DNA of 64,000 nt, taken from positions 30,784-94,783 of IMG/VR virus record IMGVR_UViG_3300031787_009175. One strand, given 5' to 3'. The position numbers were made by a program, and so were the translations under genes. Each line of letters starts with the position of its first letter. The first letter of the stretch is position 1. The DNA is from a virus. The notes beneath the pieces were generated by a model that worked only from the letters and a program-made list of their open reading frames with translations, was not told the DNA's origin and did not search any database. Below are positions 57,224 to 64,000 of the stretch, one piece after another.

Positions 57224-57389
57224 TAACACTCAGTTAGATACACTTTTGTGTTCTATGGATAATAATTTAGCAACAGTATTTTTAATACAGGCGGTTGAAT
57301 TTGCATATGAAAGAGGAGCATTCAATTTAGTTGAATCAGAGGTGGTATCTAAAAGTATTAGAATTTTAAATTCTAACCCCAATAAATAA
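57162..57389 (+). CDS. Unknown small protein
   Basis: A 75-residue helical protein (MMEEKNIQILTNLFGKLEI; AVEFAYERGAFNLVESEVV). I prefer one of the tandem ATGs at 57162 or 57165. It overlaps the previous gene and ends at a bidirectional terminator. No family is recognised. Confidence 0.55.
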   Translation: MMEEKNIQILTNLFGKLEITDNTQLDTLLCSMDNNLATVFLIQAVEFAYERGAFNLVESEVVSKSIRILNSNPNK

Positions 57390-57390
57390 A

Positions 57391-57420
57391 AAAAGGGACG
57401 ATTTCTCGTCCCTTTTCATT
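57391..57420. terminator. Bidirectional intrinsic terminator
   Basis: AAAAGGGACGA (57391-57401) pairs with TCGTCCCTTTT (57406-57416) over a 4-nt loop. Both strands have T-rich flanks, so it serves the plus-strand gene 57162 and the converging capsid gene. Confidence 0.88.
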
Positions 57421-57437
57421 ATAACATTTCAAATTGA

Positions 57438-59249
57438 TTATCTCAATTCTCTCAAGTCGAATGTACGTACACCATCCACTGTGATACGTCCGTAGAAACG
57501 GTTGTTAACCATTTTCTTAGCGTAACGTGTCATAATACCTTTGATAGGTGTAAAGTTAAATGGATTGTACATTGTTGGAGTTAATTGTAGAGGTACATAC
57601 GGTGCGTAAATGTAACCTGTGTCAAGTAACGAAGTACCTTTGTGACCAATCAACACTGTGTTTGGTGGGAAGTAAGGGTCACGGTATACTTGATAACGAC
57701 CAGCTAATGTACCTACTCTTTCGATACCCATGTTGTATTGGTCTTGCTCAGGTGAAGCATTTGATACGTGGAAGTATTCCAAGTCATCAAAAATCGCAGA
57801 AACCTCAGAAGATACAACAATCCAGTTAGCACCACCACGAAGAGTTGACTTGTGAATTTGTGCAGAAATTTGGTTGATTGCGGTAATCAATGTTTGGTTC
57901 CAGTCTTTTTGAGTGTATGGAGTAGTTCCTGTTGAAGACAGACGTTTCCAACCATTGTAATCCCAACGTAAGTTCCAAGCCGCTCCTTTACGTAAGTCAC
58001 GTAGAATTTCACGGTCAATTTCTGCTGCAACTTGTTCTGACAACAACGCTGTCAATTCAGCCTCAGCATCGATATTGTGGAATGCTGCAACGTCTTGTGC
58101 GAGTTCAGGTGACCATTGTGCTCTTAGTTTTCTTTCAGAAACTGATACAGTAACTGATTCAAGGTCAAACGAAACTTCACCAATTTTATCTTCAAATTCA
58201 AGCTCTTCGTAACGTCTCCAAGCAGCAATGAATGCGGTATTCGCGGTGGTTGATGACGAGAATGTTGAGCCAGTGTATCCATCCAAAGATTCAGAACCAC
58301 AGTTAATACAAGATGGTACTTGTAAATCCACTTCCAAGTAAATAACACCATTTGCTGTGCAAATATCATCATAAGACCCTCCATTTCCTGTACTAGGCCA
58401 TTGTGTAGATGAGCTTCCACCATATTGTACTATACCTTTACCGTATTTTTGAGTTACAACTCTGAACAAATAAGGATTCAATACATTAGCAGATGTCGTT
58501 GTGTTTGTACTTACACCAAGAATTTTGAGGTCTGACAAGAATGTTTCTGAGTCAATTTCTTGACCATCAGGACCTATCAATTTACCAGCTCCTGAGTTAG
58601 AGAAACCTGACATTGCAACTAATACTTTTCTATAGTTAGCACTTGTATAAGCACTTACAACTAATTCTCCTGTTGTTGCACTCCAAGCAACTGTAGTAAC
58701 TGAACCTGTGATTGCAGACCAACGACCTTTTGAGTAGTCGAAAAGTCCTGGAGGGTCAAGACCCGCTTCAGCACCTTCATAAAATAAATCGTAAAGATTT
58801 TTAGCGTAGGCACCAGCTCCAGTGTATCCTGTGTTAGGGTCCCCTGGATAGTTACCTGGTGAACCAACAGGGGCATAATGTTCTCCTGATGATGAGGCGG
58901 AACCTCCATTATACCCTTGGATTTTAGGAACGAAATAGAATAATTTACCGATTGGTAAGTTCATAGCCTGAACCGATACGATTTCGTTAGCCAATAATTT
59001 AGAGAAAACACGTCTTACGATTGGAAATACAACCGTTTCGAATGCTCCGTTTGAAGATTCTGATGAAGCTTCGTTAATCAAATGTGACGCTTGGTTTTCA
59101 TACAACTGCGCAACATTTTCTTTTAGGTGACCACGTAGGCCTTCAAGGAACCCTAATCTGTCCCATTTGTTGATAGTATCTTCTTTGATAACTTTAAGGT
59201 GCTTAAGACCAATGTTACCAACAAGACCTGATTCTAATAATGCTCCCAT
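57438..59249 (-). CDS. Major capsid protein, T4 gp23-like
   Basis: Builds the T4-type head. The key region lies near residue 370: VSERKLRAQWSPELAQD then AAFHNIDAEAELTALLSEQ, which is highly characteristic of gp23. The N-terminus (SGLVGNIGLKHLKVIKEDT) is the scaffold-binding peptide that T4 removes; the likely cut is after INE at residue 60, before Ala61 (T4: after Glu65). Length (603) exceeds T4 gp23 (521) through a Gly/Ser/Tyr-rich insertion at about 115-300. It follows the scaffold gene by 26 nt, as in T4. Confidence 0.95.
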   Translation of the reverse strand: MGALLESGLVGNIGLKHLKVIKEDTINKWDRLGFLEGLRGHLKENVAQLYENQASHLINEASSESSNGAFETVVFPIVRRVFSKLLANEIVSVQAMNLPIGKLFYFVPKIQGYNGGSASSSGEHYAPVGSPGNYPGDPNTGYTGAGAYAKNLYDLFYEGAEAGLDPPGLFDYSKGRWSAITGSVTTVAWSATTGELVVSAYTSANYRKVLVAMSGFSNSGAGKLIGPDGQEIDSETFLSDLKILGVSTNTTTSANVLNPYLFRVVTQKYGKGIVQYGGSSSTQWPSTGNGGSYDDICTANGVIYLEVDLQVPSCINCGSESLDGYTGSTFSSSTTANTAFIAAWRRYEELEFEDKIGEVSFDLESVTVSVSERKLRAQWSPELAQDVAAFHNIDAEAELTALLSEQVAAEIDREILRDLRKGAAWNLRWDYNGWKRLSSTGTTPYTQKDWNQTLITAINQISAQIHKSTLRGGANWIVVSSEVSAIFDDLEYFHVSNASPEQDQYNMGIERVGTLAGRYQVYRDPYFPPNTVLIGHKGTSLLDTGYIYAPYVPLQLTPTMYNPFNFTPIKGIMTRYAKKMVNNRFYGRITVDGVRTFDLRELR

Positions 59250-59275
59250 TTTTGGAATAATTTTTAAGTTTATGT

Positions 59276-60925
59276 TTATTTTATAATCTTACTCATGATA
59301 TCTTTCATTCTTAAGAATTGAGGATTCTCATAAGTTTTAGATTCGATTAATGTCGATGCTGAACCAGATGAAGGAGATTTTTCAATCTTTCTTTCAATAG
59401 ATTCAGTTATCGACGATTTGTTTGTATTTGTTAATTCACTTTTGATTGTACGATAAAGATTTTTCGATTCTTTAAGGGATTCTACACCATCAAATCTTCT
59501 CAAGATGTTAATTTTTTCTTGTTTAGATGTTGAGTGTTCAGTAAACAATCTTGTTGCGTAAGCTAAATTCGAATTGAATACAGCAACTTCATTAAGTTTG
59601 TCTCTGAAAACATTTAGTGCTTTACGATACTCTTCGTTTTTCTCACGAAGGACTTGAATTTGTTGAATATCTCTATTGTAACTTTCCTTTCTTAGGTGAG
59701 TAGGAGCCGCTTTAGGTTTATTCAAACTATTTCTACCCCATCTCTTACCATTTCCTAGTGTACGTGCAGCCTCTTTGGTTTCTTCTTTCGACATTCCAGA
59801 ATGGAACGTAGCTAACGGTTTTCCTCCTTTACTTATAGTTTTTGGATTTTCCATCTTTTCTTGTTTCATACCTTCTTTGAATTCGAATTTTGGTCCTTTA
59901 CCAATACCTACACCTCTTGTTCCTTGTTTTTTGTCTTCTTTGAACCCTCCTGATGTTTTCTTGTATGAAAATTTTGGTTTACCAATTTTTGCTCCTTTAC
60001 CTATTTTAGGTTTCATAGCTTCATTTTGTAAATACTCAGAATCCATTTCGTATAAATCGCTTTCATCAGAATCCATTTCGTATAAATCGCTTTCATCAGA
60101 ATCCATTTCGTATAAATCTGAATCCTCAATTTCATCCAAATCGACTTCATAAATTGTTTCATCTGAAGTATCGTCGAATAATTCTGTATCTGAATCATCA
60201 ACTTCGAGTTCATATACGACTTCTTCATCGGATTTATCGTTGAATTCATTTGAATCATTCTTTGAAAATATATCATCAATGATTGATTTTAATTCTTCGT
60301 CATCCGAAGAATCTGATTCTCCTATTGAATATTCATCGTCTACGTCGAATGATTCACCAAACTCATCATACTCATTGTATTCATCATACATTTCGTATGT
60401 TTCCATATATTTGTCATCTTCTGACTCCATTCTAATCATATATTCTTGGTCTGCTTCCTCGTCGGAAAGGTTTATGATGTTGTCATCCTTTTTTACAATG
60501 ATTCCGTCTTCTGGTCCTAATGCTTTGAAAACTGTTAATAAATCTTCATCACTGATATCATCATTTCCTGAAAAGTCGATTACATCTTCTTCATCATCAG
60601 GCATGTCCATCATTTCAAAATCTTCATCGTCATCTTCATCATCAGGCATGTCCATCATTTCAGAGTCCTCATCGTCCTCATCATCAGGCATGTCCATCAT
60701 TTCAGAATCATCATCTCCCTCGTCATCAGGAATATCTGATAATTCAGGGTCATCTTCAATCTCCTCGTCATCAGGTTGTTCAGATACGATAGATTCTTTT
60801 ACCAATTCTTTGATTTCTTGTTTCATAGTAGAAGCAAGTATTCCTTTTGCATTTTCGGCTACGGCCTCTTCCAAATTTCTCATTTGGATAAGAGCGTCTT
60901 CAACCAAGTTTTTTTCTTTTGACAT
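59276..60925 (-). CDS. Prohead scaffold protein, T4 gp22-like
   Basis: A 549-residue internal scaffold. The C-terminal third (YATRLFTEHSTSKQEKINI, LRRFDGVESLKESKNLYRTI) follows the gp22 pattern. The N-terminus is helical (MRNLEEAVAENAKGILAS). The middle (about 55-290) is very acidic, with several near-copies of MMDMPDDED and three of the 10-residue unit around SDLYEMD. T4 gp22 is 269 residues, so this one is twice as long because of the acidic repeats. Several LxE sites would allow gp21-type digestion. A TATTTAT box lies 22 nt upstream. Confidence 0.88.
   Translation of the reverse strand: MSKEKNLVEDALIQMRNLEEAVAENAKGILASTMKQEIKELVKESIVSEQPDDEEIEDDPELSDIPDDEGDDDSEMMDMPDDEDDEDSEMMDMPDDEDDDEDFEMMDMPDDEEDVIDFSGNDDISDEDLLTVFKALGPEDGIIVKKDDNIINLSDEEADQEYMIRMESEDDKYMETYEMYDEYNEYDEFGESFDVDDEYSIGESDSSDDEELKSIIDDIFSKNDSNEFNDKSDEEVVYELEVDDSDTELFDDTSDETIYEVDLDEIEDSDLYEMDSDESDLYEMDSDESDLYEMDSEYLQNEAMKPKIGKGAKIGKPKFSYKKTSGGFKEDKKQGTRGVGIGKGPKFEFKEGMKQEKMENPKTISKGGKPLATFHSGMSKEETKEAARTLGNGKRWGRNSLNKPKAAPTHLRKESYNRDIQQIQVLREKNEEYRKALNVFRDKLNEVAVFNSNLAYATRLFTEHSTSKQEKINILRRFDGVESLKESKNLYRTIKSELTNTNKSSITESIERKIEKSPSSGSASTLIESKTYENPQFLRMKDIMSKIIK
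60037..60119 (-). repeat. 30-bp tandem repeat inside scaffold gene
   Basis: Two exact and one partial copy of a 30-bp unit (60037-60066, 60067-60096, 60097-60119) coding for a 10-residue SDLYEMD-type unit. Identity at DNA level means recent duplication. Confidence 0.88.
60594..60740 (-). repeat. Acidic tandem repeats inside scaffold gene
   Basis: Three near-identical copies, plus a diverged one, of a 42-45-bp unit coding for EMMDMPDDED-type acidic repeats. Confidence 0.8.
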
Positions 60926-60947
60926 ATTTTTATGTATATTTTTTCAT

Positions 60948-60954
60948 ATAAATA
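60948..60954 (-). promoter_or_regulatory. TATTTAT box (candidate late promoter)
   Basis: TATTTAT on the minus strand, 22 nt before the scaffold ATG at 60925. Confidence 0.45.
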
Positions 60955-61009
60955 TATACACATTTGAAAAAAATTCAGTTTTTGGTATTTTGTGACATTT
61001 ATTTTATAA

Positions 61010-61042
61010 AATAAAAAAAGGGAAACCTTTTGAGTTTCCCTT
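61010..61042 (-). terminator. Intrinsic terminator
   Basis: AAGGGAAAC (61018-61026) pairs with GTTTCCCTT (61034-61042). Read on the minus strand it is followed by a T-run. It ends the transcript from 61071 and isolates the scaffold-capsid pair. Confidence 0.8.
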
Positions 61043-61070
61043 CACAATACAAAATTTTCAGTAACTGATA

Positions 61071-61286
61071 TTACAAAACTTCGATTACTTCGTCAATTTT
61101 ACTTTCTGCAATTGATGTGATTCGCCAATCCCAAGTTAGGTCACTATACCTTTTTGTAATCTTAGCTTCAACATCTGTTGGATTGTAAGCCTTAACAAGT
61201 TTTTCCTCTTTAACTTTTTTTACTTTACCAGTTTCTTCATCAGGGAATTCGTAGTAGAGTTTTGCAATGAAATATTTTTCGTCCAT
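61071..61286 (-). CDS. DUF4494-like small protein
   Basis: A 71-residue protein (YFIAKLYYEFPDEETGKVKK, then a conserved-looking KLVKAYNPTDVEAKI). This pattern resembles DUF4494, a small domain found mainly in Bacteroidota and their phages. It stands between protease and scaffold, where T4 has no gene, and is followed by a terminator. Function is unknown. Confidence 0.65.
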   Translation of the reverse strand: MDEKYFIAKLYYEFPDEETGKVKKVKEEKLVKAYNPTDVEAKITKRYSDLTWDWRITSIAESKIDEVIEVL

Positions 61287-61335
61287 AATTTTATTTTTTA
61301 TAAAATATCATCATAATATTTTATAAAATCAAGGA

Positions 61336-62064
61336 TTACTTATTTAGGTATGTATTTAATCGATTCATCAAATCTAAAGATTTGTTTGCTTCAGGTCCTA
61401 CGTGACGTTCCCTTTGAGTTTGTTTTTCTTCTTCTAAATTTTCTTCGAATTTATTCCTGTCTTCAGGATTAGAAAAAAGATAAGCACCAGGGGTTGATGG
61501 AGATGACACTAAGTCAAAACAAATTAATTCAAAATCATCTTGAACCTCGTTTTGTTCACCAACTTTTTTTAGTGAACCTACACCTCTTGATGATATACCT
61601 AATGTCACACCCTGTCTTAAGTAGTTTGCCGCTAAATCTCCTTTAGTTGAACAGATACCTCTTTCATGGAATCCTGGTGACGTTAACAATCTTAACTTAC
61701 CCATTAATATTATTCCATCCCACCAAATATCTGTTATAATGTGAGCAACTCTATCTAAGTCGATAAGGGATGATTCAGGGTGATTAAGTTCTGAAAGTGA
61801 AACACCCTTATTAATCATTTTTTTATAATTTTCCGCTTCTCTTTTTAATATTTTCTCAGGGTAAATCCTACCATTACGATTTGGTGTGTTATATTTTTGT
61901 AAAACCGCATAAAACTCAAAAGGTTTACTGTGGTCCATAAAACTTTTGGATTCCATCAAAATATTTTGATTTCCGAATTCCTTTGGTGATACATATCCTG
62001 CGTCATACTCAATAAGAATTCCTTTCCCTGATTCATAGGGTTTCAATATTTTAAGTTCGTTCAT
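61336..62064 (-). CDS. Prohead core protease, T4 gp21-like
   Basis: Matures the head by cutting capsid and internal proteins at (I/L)xE sites. From the ATG at 62064 it has 242 residues. The herpes-like serine protease residues are visible: His95 in ELNHPESS, Ser158/159 in LGISSRGVGS and Asp184 in CFDLVSSPSTPGA. T4 gp21 is 212 residues. I prefer 62064 to a longer start at 62091, because a TATTTAT box (62079) would otherwise lie inside the gene. It is the key to the leader peptides seen elsewhere in the window. Confidence 0.92.
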   Translation of the reverse strand: MNELKILKPYESGKGILIEYDAGYVSPKEFGNQNILMESKSFMDHSKPFEFYAVLQKYNTPNRNGRIYPEKILKREAENYKKMINKGVSLSELNHPESSLIDLDRVAHIITDIWWDGIILMGKLRLLTSPGFHERGICSTKGDLAANYLRQGVTLGISSRGVGSLKKVGEQNEVQDDFELICFDLVSSPSTPGAYLFSNPEDRNKFEENLEEEKQTQRERHVGPEANKSLDLMNRLNTYLNK

Positions 62065-62078
62065 ATCGATATTTTTAT

Positions 62079-62085
62079 ATAAATA
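62079..62085 (-). promoter_or_regulatory. TATTTAT box (candidate late promoter)
   Basis: TATTTAT on the minus strand, 14 nt before the protease ATG at 62064. It supports that start. Confidence 0.45.
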
Positions 62086-62100
62086 CCTCAAACTTTATAT

Positions 62101-62553
62101 TTATACCTCAACAAGTTCAGTTTTGTCTTTTTTACTTAAATGAAAATCGAAATATTCGTTTCCTCTGAATATATCCGAGTGAATACAACTTACAATAGAT
62201 TTTATTGATTTTTTTAATTTTGTAGATTTGAAATCCATCTCTTCTAAAAGATATAGATTGATTTCTAAATTTGTGAAAGACCTTTTTTTGTATTGAATTC
62301 CGCTTGTTCGTAAATCTAAATCAACTATGAATTTTTCATCGAACATAGTTTTGTCAAGACAATTGAATACGACGTGTTTGATTGCTCTTGACATATTGAG
62401 GACAATTCTTGTCCAATTTTCAAAATCGTCTTTTGGTTCTACCCAAGTTTGAATGTTAATGTAAATTGATTTTAAGTTTTTTGAATCTACCGTACCATAG
62501 GTAATTTTTGACGATTTGAACCCGCTTAGTTTAGCGGTTTTCCCTTTCTTCAT
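62101..62553 (-). CDS. Unknown protein between portal and protease
   Basis: A 150-residue basic protein (MKKGKTAKLSGFKSSKITYG) with a mixed alpha/beta body (NWTRIVLNMSRAIKHVVFN). It occupies the position of T4 genes 67/68, whose products are prohead core proteins, but shows no sequence likeness that I can see. A head-assembly role is inferred from order alone. Confidence 0.6.
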   Translation of the reverse strand: MKKGKTAKLSGFKSSKITYGTVDSKNLKSIYINIQTWVEPKDDFENWTRIVLNMSRAIKHVVFNCLDKTMFDEKFIVDLDLRTSGIQYKKRSFTNLEINLYLLEEMDFKSTKLKKSIKSIVSCIHSDIFRGNEYFDFHLSKKDKTELVEV

Positions 62554-62622
62554 TCTCTCATTTTTTTCGGAGTTTATTTATCTGAAAAAAAGGTAGATAA
62601 AGTTTGTCAAAATGTCAAAAAA

Positions 62623-63348
62623 TTAAATATTATCAACCAAATTCTTTAACTTGAAGTATTCTAATCTATCAAATTTTTTAGATTTGATGTTATCTATTGT
62701 TTCATTAATTGTCTTTTTGACAGATTCGTCGGTTTCACCCTCTAAAACAACAACTAATTTAACTACTGCTTCATCTTTTAGGTTTTGGAATTTCCCAACT
62801 AAAACCGATTCATCTTCTTTTAATAATGTATTGAGTTCTTTTCTTTCAGATTCGTTTAAGTTAGATATAAATTCTTCAATAGTTTTATTTGCAACTTTTA
62901 CCATAGAACTTAAAGGTAATAGAATCGTTTCTTTACTTTCATTGATTGGTGTTTTTTTCAATCCCTCAACAATTACTTTTTTACTTCTTACTTTATTTTC
63001 CAAATGTAAAACATCACTTGAGTTGTAAAATAAATTATCTATATCAGTATATTGATTATGACAATTTACACCAACTGTCCATCTTCTCAAAGATTCTAAA
63101 TCTTTTTTATTAGTTTTGTTCAAGATGTTTTCAAACATTGTGATTGATTCAAAAACAAAATCTTCTGCCAATTTCTGGTCATAACCTTTGTTTGTTGATA
63201 ACTCATCATAAAGAAAAAATAATTTAGATATGTTTTTATTTGATAAAACATTTCTATTGAAATTTTTTATTTCTTCTTTGAAGGTTCCTTTACCGTATGA
63301 TTCGGAAAGAAGCTTTTCAACTTTTGATTTTAATACACCTATTTTCAT
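62623..63348 (-). CDS. Probable prohead core protein with leader-like start
   Basis: A 241-residue helical protein beginning MKIGVLKSKVEKLLSESYG. The start is a basic amphipathic helix with LSE before Ser, compatible with a prohead protease site. I prefer the ATG at 63348 over a TTG at 63354. The body is charged and helical (KKDLESLRRWTVGVNCHNQ; IEEFISNLNESERKELNTL). It lies directly after the portal gene, where T4 has gene 67. Confidence 0.65.
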   Translation of the reverse strand: MKIGVLKSKVEKLLSESYGKGTFKEEIKNFNRNVLSNKNISKLFFLYDELSTNKGYDQKLAEDFVFESITMFENILNKTNKKDLESLRRWTVGVNCHNQYTDIDNLFYNSSDVLHLENKVRSKKVIVEGLKKTPINESKETILLPLSSMVKVANKTIEEFISNLNESERKELNTLLKEDESVLVGKFQNLKDEAVVKLVVVLEGETDESVKKTINETIDNIKSKKFDRLEYFKLKNLVDNI

Positions 63349-63364
63349 TTGCAAATATTTTATA

Positions 63365-63371
63365 ATAAATA
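63365..63371 (-). promoter_or_regulatory. TATTTAT box (candidate late promoter)
   Basis: TATTTAT on the minus strand, 16 nt before the ATG at 63348 and directly after the portal stop codon. Confidence 0.45.
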
Positions 63372-64000
63372 TTAGTCATTTAGTATTCTATCAAGTTCGT
63401 TTCCAATATCACCCAAAGAATTTCTTGCTCTTGATAAATCTATAAAGTCATCTTCATTTATCAAATCGTTACTTTCCAATAATATATTCATATTATCTCT
63501 TCTTTTGGATTCTGGTGTTACTCCTGCACCTCCACCTGGTTCAGGACCCGGCGGTGGTGGCGGTGGTGCTCCTCCCATATCTCCTCCACCTGGAGGTGGA
63601 GGTGGTGTGGCCCCAACTGATTCTGTGGCACCTGTTTGTTTGCTATATAGTTTGTCAACATTATCAAATATACCTGTATGAACAATAATAGTTGCGGTAT
63701 TCGTGAGTTCAGCTGCCACCGCCTTTTCAATTCTTTGTTGTTGTAAATCAAGTTGTATTTCTTGGTCTGAGAATCCTAATATATGTTTTTTAGCCCAAGA
63801 AACTGAAACAGGTGCAATACCCTCAACCGCAGTTACGGCATCTTTATATAATAACATTTTTTCTTTCCAAACATCAACCGCCAATAAGTCAGCTTGTTTA
63901 GATGAATTATTCAAACCTAATGTAAAATTACTTAATTCATCTTCGAAACCTAATAAGAACAAATGTATGATGGCAATTTTATTCATTTCTGCCAACATAC
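63372..64000 (-). CDS. Portal protein, T4 gp20-like (C-terminal part)
   Basis: The C-terminal 209 codons of the portal ring protein; the frame is open at the right window edge, so the ATG at 63998 is internal. MNKIAIIHLFLLGFEDELSN and VSVSWAKKHILGFSDQEIQL fit the C-terminal helices of gp20. After about residue 130 comes a Pro/Gly-rich stretch (PPPPPGGGDMGG, PPPPPPGPEPGGG) before a short acidic tail with LINEDDF. T4 gp20 has 524 residues, so at least 300 are missing here. Order with protease, scaffold and capsid genes supports the call. Confidence 0.8.
   Translation of the reverse strand, partial: MLAEMNKIAIIHLFLLGFEDELSNFTLGLNNSSKQADLLAVDVWKEKMLLYKDAVTAVEGIAPVSVSWAKKHILGFSDQEIQLDLQQQRIEKAVAAELTNTATIIVHTGIFDNVDKLYSKQTGATESVGATPPPPPGGGDMGGAPPPPPPGPEPGGGAGVTPESKRRDNMNILLESNDLINEDDFIDLSRARNSLGDIGNELDRILND

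Noticed and set aside
57032-57389. Programmed frameshift joining the two small genes at a run of seven A residues
   Set aside because: It would need a +1 shift, and the second gene has good ATGs of its own; overlap alone explains the layout.
60240-60995. Ser-rich plus-strand open frame opposite the scaffold gene
   Set aside because: It is the antisense of the acidic repeats; the minus-strand gene has family motifs and the right gene order.
1-64000. Prophage or mobile-element origin
   Set aside because: No integrase, transposase, attachment repeats or host-like housekeeping genes were seen; the gene content is that of a lytic T4-like phage.

Overview
The window is a piece of the genome of a large T4-like tailed phage (myovirus) whose host is most likely a member of the Bacteroidota. 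The T4-like evidence is a structural cluster on the minus strand at the right end in the classical order portal (gp20), two small genes, prohead protease (gp21), scaffold (gp22), major capsid protein (gp23). A family B DNA polymerase (gp43-like), a gp55-like late sigma factor, a gp5-like OB-fold baseplate protein, a dUTPase and PhoH support this. The Bacteroidota evidence is AT-rich DNA, almost no Shine-Dalgarno sites, and two promoters of the TTTG / TAnnTTTG type used by Bacteroidota sigma factors. No tRNA, insertion sequence, integrase or CRISPR array was seen.

Layout. 1-4817 (minus): DNA polymerase (runs off the left edge), a fibre with YadA-head-like SHAEG repeats, and two paralogous beta-rich baseplate/fibre-type proteins. 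4868-5494 (plus): a protein with a short leader peptide. 5471-5690 (minus): a roughly 200-nt, strongly structured non-coding RNA with its own host-type promoter and intrinsic terminator. 5730-15134 (minus): first sugar island, with five glycosyltransferases, three methyltransferases, a HAD-nucleotidyltransferase fusion and a GDPD-like protein. 15207-27484 (minus): a 3289-residue Thr/Pro-rich giant fibre made of repeated CC...CxxC modules, a small relative of it, and a large structural protein. 27537-30119 (plus): five small virion or prohead-type proteins. 30233-48220 (plus): second and larger sugar island, with about ten glycosyltransferases, three methyltransferases, two further epimerases and the complete GDP-mannose to GDP-fucose route (Gmd, Fcl). 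A DnaQ-like exonuclease, dUTPase, HAD proteins and PhoH are interspersed. 48220-54573 (plus): gp55-like sigma, then baseplate/tail proteins. 54730-57389: small leader-bearing and Cys/Lys-rich proteins. 57438-64000 (minus): capsid cluster.

How the parts may work together. A heptamer TATTTAT lies 4-23 nt upstream of about twelve start codons, nearly all of virion genes, and is absent before the polymerase and the sugar islands. This is the pattern expected of a late promoter read by the gp55-like factor. Several small proteins begin with a short basic amphipathic peptide ending in an (I/L)xE site. The same kind of site lies where the capsid protein should be cut, and a gp21-like protease is encoded, so these look like capsid-targeting leaders. 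The most unusual system is the combination of about 15 glycosyltransferases, 6 methyltransferases and sugar-nucleotide enzymes flanking a mucin-like Thr/Pro giant fibre, which suggests that the phage glycosylates its own virion. That last link is inference.
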